Below, piece by piece: positions 1 through 5,485 of a DNA stretch of 12,191 nt (positions are counted from its first letter, which is position 1; every line of letters starts with the position of its first letter). This DNA is from an uncultured Lachnospiraceae bacterium (GTDB lineage Bacteria > Bacillota > Clostridia > Lachnospirales > Lachnospiraceae): NCBI GenBank assembly GCA_902797565.1, contig CADBTO010000213.1:1-12191 (forward strand), read 5' to 3'. The notes beneath the pieces were generated by a model. It was given only the letters and a program-made list of their open reading frames with translations, was not told the origin of the DNA and ran no database searches. Made by a program: the position numbers and the translations under genes.

Positions 1-63
1 CCCTTTTTAATCTTTTCCCTTATCATACCCCGGCCTCTTCCGAAAGTCAAGTTGCCCCGCCCG

Positions 64-92
64 TTGCATTCCCGTTTTTTATCTGTTATACT
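64..92 (+). promoter_or_regulatory. Candidate sigma-A promoter of the deformylase gene
   Basis: A -35-like TTGCAT at 64-69 and a -10-like TATACT at 87-92 are separated by exactly 17 nt. The -10 matches consensus at 5 of 6 positions, the -35 at only 3 of 6. Transcription would begin near 99, about 40 nt before the start codon at 142. The rest of 1-63 shows only a T-rich stretch and no gene I can support. Confidence 0.55.
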
Positions 93-141
93 TCAGGTGT
101 TTTCCCAAACAGGCAGCGCAATCAAACACAAAGGAGAAACT

Positions 142-552
142 ATGGTAAAGCCCATTATGAAAGATGTTTTATTCCTCGGCCAGAAATCCGAAGAAGCAAC
201 CGAAGCAGACCGCCCGATCATACAGGACCTGCACGACACGCTTGCCGCCCACAGGGAATCCTGCGTCGGCATGGCCGCAAATATGATCGGATACAGAAAA
301 CGGATGATCATCGTATCGATGGGACTTTCAGACGTGGTCATGATCAATCCGGCCATCATCCAAAAATCCCAGCCATACCAGACCGAGGAAGGATGCCTCT
401 CCCTGCAGGGTGTCCGGAAAACACGGCGGTTCAAGAAAATCAAGGTGCAGTACCTCGATGAATCCTTCCAGAAACATACACAGGAGTATGAAGGGCACAT
501 CGCCCAGATCATCCAGCATGAATGTGACCATCTGGACGGCATCCTTATTTGA
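142..552 (+). CDS. def: Short peptide deformylase (136 aa), atypical motif 1
   Basis: Peptide deformylases are metalloenzymes that remove the formyl group from the N-terminal methionine of new proteins in the cytoplasm. Motif 2 (EGCLS, residues 83-87, ligand Cys85) and motif 3 (HECDH, residues 126-130, ligands His126 and His130, catalytic Glu127) are intact. Motif 1 reads GMAANMIG (43-50), so Met48 stands where most family members have Gln (GLAAPQIG), a residue that helps stabilise the transition state. The protein ends six residues after HECDH, lacking the long C-terminal helix of the ~170-aa enzymes; this matches the short paralogs seen in Firmicutes. The start at 142 follows AAGGAG at 131-136. 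An in-frame ATG at 52 is rejected because it lies upstream of the -10 element. The gene converges with the sugar-locus minus-strand genes and seems unrelated to them. Family assignment is sure; activity is uncertain. Confidence 0.9.
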   Translation: MVKPIMKDVLFLGQKSEEATEADRPIIQDLHDTLAAHRESCVGMAANMIGYRKRMIIVSMGLSDVVMINPAIIQKSQPYQTEEGCLSLQGVRKTRRFKKIKVQYLDESFQKHTQEYEGHIAQIIQHECDHLDGILI

Positions 553-578
553 TGCCTGCCGCTTTGAACGAAAACACG

Positions 579-613
579 AAAAAAGACGCACTTTTTTGAA
601 CGAAAGTGCGTCT
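579..613 (-). terminator. Intrinsic terminator of the lacI-yesL group
   Basis: An 11-bp perfect stem, AGACGCACTTT (584-594) with AAAGTGCGTCT (603-613), has an 8-nt loop. Read on the minus strand it is followed at once by a run of Ts (complement of the As at 579-583), so it ends transcription coming from the minus-strand genes. On the plus strand it is followed by GTGCCCC, so it is unlikely to terminate the deformylase gene well. The loop sequence is part of an 11-nt direct repeat (TTTGAACGAAA at 563-573 and 595-605). Confidence 0.85.
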
Positions 614-645
614 GTGCCCCTGCGAATCCCCTCCGCACGGCTCCC

Positions 646-1239
646 CTATATTTCCCCGGACAGCAGCCTCTGCGCATACACCTGCGCACGCTCCTTCCTG
701 GGTGAACTCTTCGGGATGCCCAGATACACCTTCCCGGACATCCCTGCCCGGCGCAGCGCGGGTGCGTCTGAAACATCCACTGCCGCTCCCCCTTCCAGAT
801 ACCCGCCTTGCAGGAAGGCATCCCGCGCTTCCCGGTCCATCAGCACCACATCCAGCCGCTTCGTCTCCAGCGCGGCAAGAAGCTTCATCTGCGAAGCCTC
901 TGCATATTCCCACTCTTCCATAGATGCCTGGCCTTCCATACCCGCCTGCCTGTCCGTTCCCGCCTGCCCTTCCACAGCCTCCTGCCCCACAAGACGAAGC
1001 CCATTCAAAAAAGCCACCTGCTGCGCACCGGCGTCCACATGCTCCGTCTCCAGAAAACCCGTGGTCAGTGCCTCCGACAACATATCCCCCGCCGAGACGT
1101 TCACCAGTGCCAGATACAGATAATTTTGCTTTTGCGTCATTCTTTCATGTGCAAATGACAACACACATGCCAAAACCACGCTGCAAACAACCACCATGCC
1201 TTTGTAATGGTACCAGAAATTTTCCATCCGGTGTTTCAT
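646..1239 (-). CDS. Membrane-anchored protein of unknown function with hexapeptide repeats, next to yesL
   Basis: This 197-residue protein is not one I can name. It has a short basic N-terminus (MKHRMENFWYHYKG) and one hydrophobic segment at about residues 14-30, so it should be anchored in the membrane with most of the chain outside. Residues 39-50 look like a first beta strand, and 118-146 (LLAALETKRLDVVLMDREA) resemble a piece of a type 2 periplasmic-binding-protein lobe; that likeness is my inference. Between them, residues 86-109 form four hexapeptide units: QEAVEG, QAGTDR, QAGMEG, QASMEE. The start has a clear ribosome site (AGGGGGTG about 8 nt upstream), and the gene follows yesL by 24 nt, so the two are cotranscribed. 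The stop is TAG and the operon terminator follows about 30 nt later. Small anchored proteins beside yesL may act with it or with the solute-binding protein; nothing here proves that. Confidence 0.75.
   Translation of the reverse strand: MKHRMENFWYHYKGMVVVCSVVLACVLSFAHERMTQKQNYLYLALVNVSAGDMLSEALTTGFLETEHVDAGAQQVAFLNGLRLVGQEAVEGQAGTDRQAGMEGQASMEEWEYAEASQMKLLAALETKRLDVVLMDREARDAFLQGGYLEGGAAVDVSDAPALRRAGMSGKVYLGIPKSSPRKERAQVYAQRLLSGEI
913..984 (-). repeat. Four 18-bp in-frame repeats (hexapeptide repeat)
   Basis: Four degenerate 18-bp units encode QEAVEG, QAGTDR, QAGMEG and QASMEE, in phase with the reading frame of the yesL-linked protein. The units share Q at position 1 and usually A at position 2 and an acidic residue at position 5. 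Such a short tandem array can gain or lose units without a frameshift and probably forms a polar linker between two folded parts. Confidence 0.7.
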
Positions 1240-1263
1240 GATTCTGCACCCCCTATGTGCCTG

Positions 1264-1908
1264 CTATCCTTCGATCCCGCCGCGCGGCCGGATATCCTCT
1301 GCCACCACGCATCGATCAAAAATCCCCCGCAGCAGCACCGAACAAAGCAGCGCGCAGACACCACCCGCAAAAACAAACGCAGGCGTAAAGACCGCAATAA
1401 CGAGAAACGCGAAAGCCGCATAGATTGCAGCCATCAGCACGGTACAAAATAAATAACGCACGCCTATCATCAGCGCGTTTTTGAACATTTCTTTCGTGGA
1501 ATTTTCAAACCGCGCCAGAAGCGGGAAGATATACATGAGCACGACCGCATAGGCCCCGGCTGCCGCAAACAGTACCGCCAGGCAGATCGTCCAGAAGCCG
1601 TTCGTATATCGAAGGTGCCAAAGCACATAGCCATCTGCCCCAAGGAGCGCCCCGGCCGCAAGCAGGATCAGCCAGATCCCGGTCGCCTGCCTAAAATTCT
1701 GCCGGAACGAGCGGAAGAAATCCCGCGCAATGCTGCCTTCCTCATCCCGCGCCATCCGCTCCGCCACATAGAACAGCGCCGTCGTGGACGCACCTGCTGT
1801 GACAACCGGCAGACAGCATATCAGCCATAGTACATTCAGATACGCTGCACAGGCAAACTTCGTTATCCACTGCATCACCAGATTATCCGTGCTAAACATA
1901 CGTTCCAT
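1264..1908 (-). CDS. yesL: YesL family (DUF624) membrane protein
   Basis: This 214-aa integral membrane protein has the family signature near its N-terminus (NVLWLICCLPVVTAGASTTA, residues 25-44) and about five hydrophobic segments (roughly 16-36, 76-98, 104-131, 147-170, 172-195). YesL-like proteins are routinely found with LplB/YtcP-type sugar importers in Firmicutes, and their biochemical role is unknown; a helper role in transport is only an inference. The start at 1908 is preceded by AGGAGG with 8-nt spacing. An in-frame ATG 30 codons upstream (1998) is rejected because it lacks a good ribosome site and its extra residues run through a GC hairpin. The gene lies 96 nt after the LacI regulator and 24 nt before the anchored protein, on the same strand. 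Length is close to the B. subtilis YesL. Confidence 0.88.
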   Translation of the reverse strand: MERMFSTDNLVMQWITKFACAAYLNVLWLICCLPVVTAGASTTALFYVAERMARDEEGSIARDFFRSFRQNFRQATGIWLILLAAGALLGADGYVLWHLRYTNGFWTICLAVLFAAAGAYAVVLMYIFPLLARFENSTKEMFKNALMIGVRYLFCTVLMAAIYAAFAFLVIAVFTPAFVFAGGVCALLCSVLLRGIFDRCVVAEDIRPRGGIEG

Positions 1909-1970
1909 ATCAAAATCCTCCTGATTGTACAAACCAAATCGGGTGATGAAGATCCACCCGGCTCGCCACA

Positions 1971-2002
1971 CGGGGTTCCCCGGCTTTGCCGGGTGCACCC
2001 CG
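1971..2002 (-). promoter_or_regulatory. GC-rich hairpin between the regulator and yesL
   Basis: A perfect 6-bp stem CCCGGC-TTT-GCCGGG (1979-1993) is flanked by a second arm pair CGGGGT (1971-1976) and ACCCCG (1997-2002), giving a long hairpin that begins 2 nt after the regulator's stop codon. A competing palindrome GGGTGCACCC (1991-2000) and another inverted pair CGGGTG/CACCCG (1940-1945, 1955-1960) overlap or adjoin it. No T-run follows, so it is not a classical terminator. It could stabilise the upstream mRNA or lower read-through into yesL. Confidence 0.5.
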
Positions 2003-2004
2003 CC

Positions 2005-3114
2005 TCACAAAAAATCCCCCGTAGACTCCCGATACACCAGCGAGCTTTCCGTATGCACTGCATAATAATATGATGCCGGTTCATGGATCCGTGACAACAG
2101 CATCGCCGCCGCAAGCACACCCATACTCTGGCTGTGGATATGCACGGTGGTCAATGCAGGCGTCAGGACACTCGCCTCCGGCGCATCATCGAATCCACAG
2201 AGACAGACATCTTCCGGCACCGAAATCCCCAGCTTCTTGCATGCCAGCAGGATATCCATCGCAGAAAAATCATTGGAACAGATAAATACATCCGGCAGCT
2301 CCTCCATCCGCTCCAACATATATGCCACATACCCCCGGTAGTCCCCCTTGTCAATACCCGCTTCCTCCGGAAGATCCTTCGGATTCCCCAGAATGCAGTA
2401 TTTCTCCCCATCCGGAAGCCCCAAATACCTCAGCGCCTCCCTGTACCCGCAGTAGCGCTCGTAGAACGACTGGCAGTGCAGCGGCTCTCCCACGAATCCG
2501 ATCCGCGTCTTTCCACGCCGCGCCATTTCCCGCACAAACGAAAAAATATGCTCCCTGCTTTCCATATAAAGCGCGTCCGCACGAATCTTCCCCTCGCAGC
2601 ACGGTATCGCAGGCGTATCCACAAGGAGCAGCGGGATTTCCATATCTGCCAGCATCTGGCAATACTCCGGTTCAAAGATCTCAAAACAGATGATTCCCGC
2701 TGTCTGCTCCGGCCGGTAAGATGCCGGAAGCGTCTTCCGCTGCAGGTCATCCTTTGATACCAGGTGCATCGACAAGCTGTATCCCCGCTTCCCGATCTGC
2801 TGCTGCAAGCAATCCAGCATCGTGGAAGAAAAATGCGAATTTCCCATAAAGAAGGTCGTAAACAACGCAATGCCGTTTTTTTCCGGCTCCGCCATCTCTC
2901 CTGCCTCCTGCCCGCCTTCCCGCGCCCCTTCCATCATCATCGGGAAATACGAGAACTGCTTGTATCCCATCTCCGCCGCTTTTTTTAATATCTTTTCCCT
3001 GGTGGCATCCGCCAGCCCGCCGGTATTGTTGATTGCCTTCGATACCGTGTTCCTGGACAGCCCCAGCGCCTCGGCAATATCCTGTATGGTTACCTTTCTT
3101 TTATTCTGATTCAT
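2005..3114 (-). CDS. LacI-family transcriptional regulator, probable controller of the sugar locus
   Basis: This 369-aa protein has a LacI-type helix-turn-helix at residues 8-27 (VTIQDIAEALGLSRNTVSKA) and a sugar-binding-like effector domain at about 80-369, including the late family block CSNDFSAMDILLACKKLGIS (279-298) and CLCGFDD (304-310). Residues 52-79 do not show the usual hinge-helix pattern (P-N-x-x-A-R-x-L); instead there is an acidic, Gly-rich stretch. It is transcribed away from the importer operon, the usual place for a local regulator that binds the shared control region and responds to the sugar or a breakdown product; that role is inferred. The start at 3114 is the only ATG after an in-frame TAA. 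Its ribosome site is poor (AGGA only 3 nt away) because a 38-bp duplication has separated it from the stronger AGGGAG at 3161-3166. Confidence 0.9.
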   Translation of the reverse strand: MNQNKRKVTIQDIAEALGLSRNTVSKAINNTGGLADATREKILKKAAEMGYKQFSYFPMMMEGAREGGQEAGEMAEPEKNGIALFTTFFMGNSHFSSTMLDCLQQQIGKRGYSLSMHLVSKDDLQRKTLPASYRPEQTAGIICFEIFEPEYCQMLADMEIPLLLVDTPAIPCCEGKIRADALYMESREHIFSFVREMARRGKTRIGFVGEPLHCQSFYERYCGYREALRYLGLPDGEKYCILGNPKDLPEEAGIDKGDYRGYVAYMLERMEELPDVFICSNDFSAMDILLACKKLGISVPEDVCLCGFDDAPEASVLTPALTTVHIHSQSMGVLAAAMLLSRIHEPASYYYAVHTESSLVYRESTGDFL

Positions 3115-3153
3115 ATATCCTATATGGTTACCTTTCTTTTATTCTGATTCATA
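3077..3153. repeat. 38-bp tandem duplication over the start of the LacI gene
   Basis: Bases 3077-3115 and 3115-3153 match at a 38-bp offset with a single difference (G3084 versus A3122). The unit covers the start codon and the first ten codons of the regulator. Because 38 is not a multiple of three, the upstream copy is out of frame with the gene. Confidence 0.95.
3120..3152 (-). CDS. 10-codon upstream ORF copying the regulator's N-terminus
   Basis: The upstream copy of the duplicated segment begins with an ATG at 3152-3150, encodes MNQNKRKVTI, which is identical to residues 1-10 of the LacI regulator, and stops at TAG (3122-3120). The single base that differs between the repeat copies is what makes this stop (TAG here, CAG in the regulator). 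It has the better ribosome site: AGGGAG at 3166-3161 with 8-nt spacing. Five nucleotides lie between its stop and the regulator's ATG, close enough for ribosomes to restart. Translation is inferred; it could be a non-functional relic of the duplication. Confidence 0.5.
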   Translation of the reverse strand: MNQNKRKVTI

Positions 3154-3160
3154 ATACAAA

Positions 3161-3166
3161 CTCCCT
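3161..3166 (-). promoter_or_regulatory. Ribosome site that now serves the upstream ORF
   Basis: AGGGAG on the minus strand sits 8 nt before the ATG at 3152. It was presumably the ribosome site of the regulator before the 38-bp duplication; it now lies 46 nt from the regulator's own ATG and drives the 10-codon upstream ORF. Confidence 0.6.
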
Positions 3167-3218
3167 GAAGTAAAACGTTGATGCATGATGCAGCTTTTTT
3201 CCTGCACTTCCAATATTT

Positions 3219-3247
3219 ACTATATACCTTTTTTCAGAATTGGTCAA
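3219..3247 (-). promoter_or_regulatory. Promoter of the LacI regulator
   Basis: On the minus strand TTGACC (3247-3242) and TATAGT (3224-3219) are separated by exactly 17 nt, each matching consensus at 5 of 6 positions. Transcription would start near 3212, about 60 nt before the upstream ORF. TGCA-containing elements lie on both sides of it. Confidence 0.75.
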
Positions 3248-3379
3248 ATGTAAAATTGCATTTTCCCCCTTCATTCTTGTTTTTCGCTTTAATGCACAAT
3301 TCTGCCTGCTTCAAATCGTGCATTTTTTACAAAATTCTGTCTTATGCACTATTTTTGTGTGCAAATGACCATTTTGCGC

Positions 3380-3408
3380 TTGACATATGCAAATTTTTTT
3401 GCTACATT
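3380..3408 (+). promoter_or_regulatory. Promoter of the importer and GH32 operon
   Basis: A perfect -35 TTGACA at 3380-3385 is followed 17 nt later by TACATT (3403-3408); an alternative -10 CATTAT begins 2 nt further on. The start site would be near 3415, leaving a leader of about 190 nt. The spacer contains GCAAA-TTTT-TTTGC (3389-3402), a 5-bp inverted repeat where a repressor could sit. Confidence 0.75.
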
Positions 3409-3595
3409 ATCTTCACAAGCTCAACAACGCGACAAAAAGACAAGAACTTGGAACTGGCATGCGTGTGTGTGCAAATGCACAATCTCACAAGGCGAGCACG
3501 CAGCCAAACACGCCGGAAAGACAGACCGACCGCGAAAATCCTGGCAGATCATAGACGGCTGGCTGCCGGCACCGCTTCAAAGAAAAGGAGGAACA

Positions 3596-3607
3596 ATGAA
3601 AACATGA
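3596..3607 (+). other. Three-codon ATG-AAA-ACA-TGA overlapping the permease start
   Basis: The ribosome site AGGAGG (3586-3591) is 4 nt from an ATG at 3596 and 12 nt from the permease ATG at 3604. The first ATG opens a mini-ORF, Met-Lys-Thr-stop, whose TGA overlaps the permease start as ATGA. Either start could be used; the permease start is fixed by its conserved N-terminal region. It may be chance. Confidence 0.3.
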
Positions 3608-4506
3608 ACGAAAAAACAAGCACGCTGAACTATATCCGGCAGCACTGGCAGCTATACGTCATCTTCCTGTTTCCGGCACTCTTTTTGACGCTCCTGTTCA
3701 AATATGTGCCGATGGGCGGCATCCTGATCGCCTTCCAGAAATACAACCCGATCCAGGGCATCCTGGGAAGTGAGTGGGTGGGCTTCCACAATTTCGAGCG
3801 TTTCCTTTCATCGCCGGATTTTATGAACTACCTTACGAATACCCTGAAGCTCAGCCTCTTCGGGCTGCTCTGGGGCTTCCCGATCCCGATCCTGCTCGCG
3901 TTCCTTTTGAACCGGATCGAAAGCACCGGCATCAGGAAAAAGATCCAGCTGGTCCTGTATATGCCGAACTTTATCTCCGTGATCGTACTCTGCGGGATTG
4001 TCCGCATCCTGCTTTCCGTGACCGGACCTTTGAACCTGCTGCTTGGAACGCAGATCAACTTTATGACCATGCCGGAGGCATTCCGGACGATCTATATCGC
4101 AAGCGGCATCTGGCAGGGAGCAGGCTGGGCATCCATTATGTATACCGCAGCTCTCTCAAACGCCAGCAAGGAGCTGAAAGAAGCCGCGCGGATGGACGGG
4201 GCGAACATCCTCCAGCAGATCATGGTCGTGGAATGGCCCGCAATCAAGGACATGGTAGTCATCCAGTTCATCCTCTCTGCTGGAAATATTATGAGCATTG
4301 GTTTTGAAAAAGCATATGCCCTGCAGACAGACCTGAACTTAAAATCTTCTGAGATCATCGCCACCTATGTGTACAAGAAGGGCCTTCTGGACGGGGATTA
4401 CAGCTTCTCCACAGCCGTTGGTCTGTTCAATACCGTCATCAATGTCATCCTGCTGCTCGCGGTAAACGGCGTTGTCAAGCGAATGAATGATGGAAAGGGG
4501 ATTTAA
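3604..4506 (+). CDS. ABC sugar transporter permease, LplB type
   Basis: This 300-aa inner-membrane protein is one of two permease subunits of a carbohydrate importer. It begins with the family pattern of a first membrane helix (about 17-36) and the KYVPMGGILIAFQKYNP block (33-49), and has further helices near 83-103, 118-138, 163-183, 218-238 and 272-290. The cytoplasmic EAA loop that docks on the ATPase is at 193-200 (EAARMDGA), which fits the EAA-x-x-DGA pattern. The start at 3604 is chosen because homologous sequence begins here and a Shine-Dalgarno lies upstream; an open frame continues to 3178 but crosses the promoter. It is the first gene of the operon and is followed 2 nt later by the second permease. 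No ATPase gene is present, as is usual for this subfamily, which borrows a shared MsmX-like ATPase (known for the family, inferred here). Confidence 0.93.
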   Translation: MNEKTSTLNYIRQHWQLYVIFLFPALFLTLLFKYVPMGGILIAFQKYNPIQGILGSEWVGFHNFERFLSSPDFMNYLTNTLKLSLFGLLWGFPIPILLAFLLNRIESTGIRKKIQLVLYMPNFISVIVLCGIVRILLSVTGPLNLLLGTQINFMTMPEAFRTIYIASGIWQGAGWASIMYTAALSNASKELKEAARMDGANILQQIMVVEWPAIKDMVVIQFILSAGNIMSIGFEKAYALQTDLNLKSSEIIATYVYKKGLLDGDYSFSTAVGLFNTVINVILLLAVNGVVKRMNDGKGI

Positions 4507-4508
4507 CG

Positions 4509-5426
4509 ATGGAACGTACAAAAACACAAAAACCCAAAAGCCAGTTTGCGAAATATTCCATCCAGGACAAAACGCTGATGATCATCGGCTATGTCCTTCT
4601 GGGAATGTTCGTGGTCGCGATCATTGTACCGATGGTGTACATCATCGTCGCATCGTTTATGGATCCGATTACGCTGCAGAACAAGGGAATCACCTTTGAT
4701 TTCTCGAAATGGACCACAACCGCATATGAGCGCGTGATGAGCAATGCACAGATCTGGATCGGCTTCCGGAACGCCGTGGTATACTCCCTGTTATTCACGG
4801 CAATTTCTGTCTTTATTACTTTGCTCGCTGCATACCCGATGTCACGCAAAGACTTCAAAGGCAAGAAATTTTTTAACGCGCTATTCGTCATCACGATGTT
4901 TTTCGGCGGCGGCCTGATCCCGACTTACCTTCTGATCAGCAATCTGGGTATGCTGGACAGCATCTGGGCAGTCATCCTTCCCGGCGCCTTTTCCGTCTGG
5001 AATATGATCATCGCCCGAACTTATTACCAGGGTATTCCTGCAGACCTCCAGGAGGCCGCTGTGGTAGACGGCGCAAATGAAGTGACATACTTCTTCCGCA
5101 TCCTTCTCCCAGTCTGTGCGCCGGTCATTGCCGTGCTTGCCCTATGGCAGTTCGTGGGGATGTGGAACAGTTATTTTGACGCGATGATCTACCTCAATGA
5201 CACCGCGAAGCAGCCGCTGCAGCTGGTGCTGCGTTCCATCCTGATCCAGAACCAGCCGGAAAGCGGCATGATCTCGGATATGCAAAGCACCGCACAGCGG
5301 GCACAGCTTGCAGAACTTTTGAAATATGCCACAATTATTATATCCAGCCTACCCCTTCTGGTGATGTATCCGTTCTTCCAGAAATACTTTGACGCCGGGA
5401 TTATGGCCGGTTCCGTCAAGGGCTGA
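4509..5426 (+). CDS. ABC sugar transporter permease, YtcP type
   Basis: This 305-aa second permease subunit pairs with the LplB-type protein to form the membrane channel. Hydrophobic segments lie near 24-48, 89-110, 122-143, 151-170, 201-217 and 273-288. The EAA loop is at 182-189 (EAAVVDGA). The FFGGGLIPTYLL block (131-142) and the C-terminal YPFFQKYFDAGIMAGSVKG (287-305) are hallmarks of the YtcP group of CUT1 importers. The start codon follows the first permease's stop by 2 nt, with GAAAGGGG upstream, so the two are translationally linked. Confidence 0.93.
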   Translation: MERTKTQKPKSQFAKYSIQDKTLMIIGYVLLGMFVVAIIVPMVYIIVASFMDPITLQNKGITFDFSKWTTTAYERVMSNAQIWIGFRNAVVYSLLFTAISVFITLLAAYPMSRKDFKGKKFFNALFVITMFFGGGLIPTYLLISNLGMLDSIWAVILPGAFSVWNMIIARTYYQGIPADLQEAAVVDGANEVTYFFRILLPVCAPVIAVLALWQFVGMWNSYFDAMIYLNDTAKQPLQLVLRSILIQNQPESGMISDMQSTAQRAQLAELLKYATIIISSLPLLVMYPFFQKYFDAGIMAGSVKG

Positions 5427-5485
5427 CGCAGGAACTTCGAAATTAAATAACAGCATAGAAGCAAAAATACAAAGGAGAAAAAATT

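Larger units (their letters stand above)
3181..3483. promoter_or_regulatory. Array of ATGCACNAT elements (candidate operator sites)
   Basis: Four exact copies of ATGCACNAT lie in the divergent region: 3292-3300 (plus), 3315-3323 (minus), 3344-3352 (plus) and 3475-3483 (plus). A fifth with one mismatch, ATGCATGAT, is at 3181-3189. Bases on both sides are also alike (A/T-rich before, T/C-rich after). Sites 1 and 3 are direct repeats 52 bp apart, about five helical turns. The fourth copy lies downstream of the importer start site, inside the near-palindrome TGTGCA-AA-TGCACA (3468-3481). Binding by the adjacent LacI regulator or another factor is inferred. Confidence 0.5.
3153..3603. other. AT-rich divergent control region and importer 5' leader
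   Basis: This roughly 450-bp stretch has no gene I can support. It is visibly richer in A and T than its flanks and holds the divergent promoters of the regulator and the importer operon, an array of ATGCACNAT elements, and about 190 nt of untranslated leader before the first permease. The tetramer TGCA occurs 11 times in 3181-3480, where about one would be expected by chance. In the leader, TGCGTG (3460-3465) can pair with CACGCA (3497-3502), and TGTGC-AAAT-GCACA (3468-3481) forms a small hairpin within it. Confidence 0.75.

Noticed and set aside
52..141. 30-residue N-terminal extension of the deformylase
   Set aside because: It starts upstream of the -10 element, has no ribosome site, and the family begins at the Met at 142, which has AAGGAG.
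584..613. Hairpin as terminator for the deformylase gene
   Set aside because: On the plus strand it is followed by GTGCCCC instead of Ts; it fits only minus-strand termination.
1148..1159. 12-mer TGTGCAAATGAC shared with the control region (3358-3369)
   Set aside because: It is inside codons for the anchored protein's membrane segment and lacks the full ATGCACNAT motif; chance is adequate.
1909..1998. 30-residue extension of YesL
   Set aside because: AGGAGG at ideal spacing before 1908 and the family N-terminus (MERMFSTDN) support the shorter form.
3389..3402. GCAAA-TTTT-TTTGC as the main LacI operator
   Set aside because: Position in the promoter spacer is attractive, but the arms are short and A/T-dominated and it has no second copy.
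3178..3603. 142-residue N-terminal extension of the first permease
   Set aside because: It runs through both divergent promoters and the leader, with no membrane-protein or family sequence; the homologous region begins at 3604.
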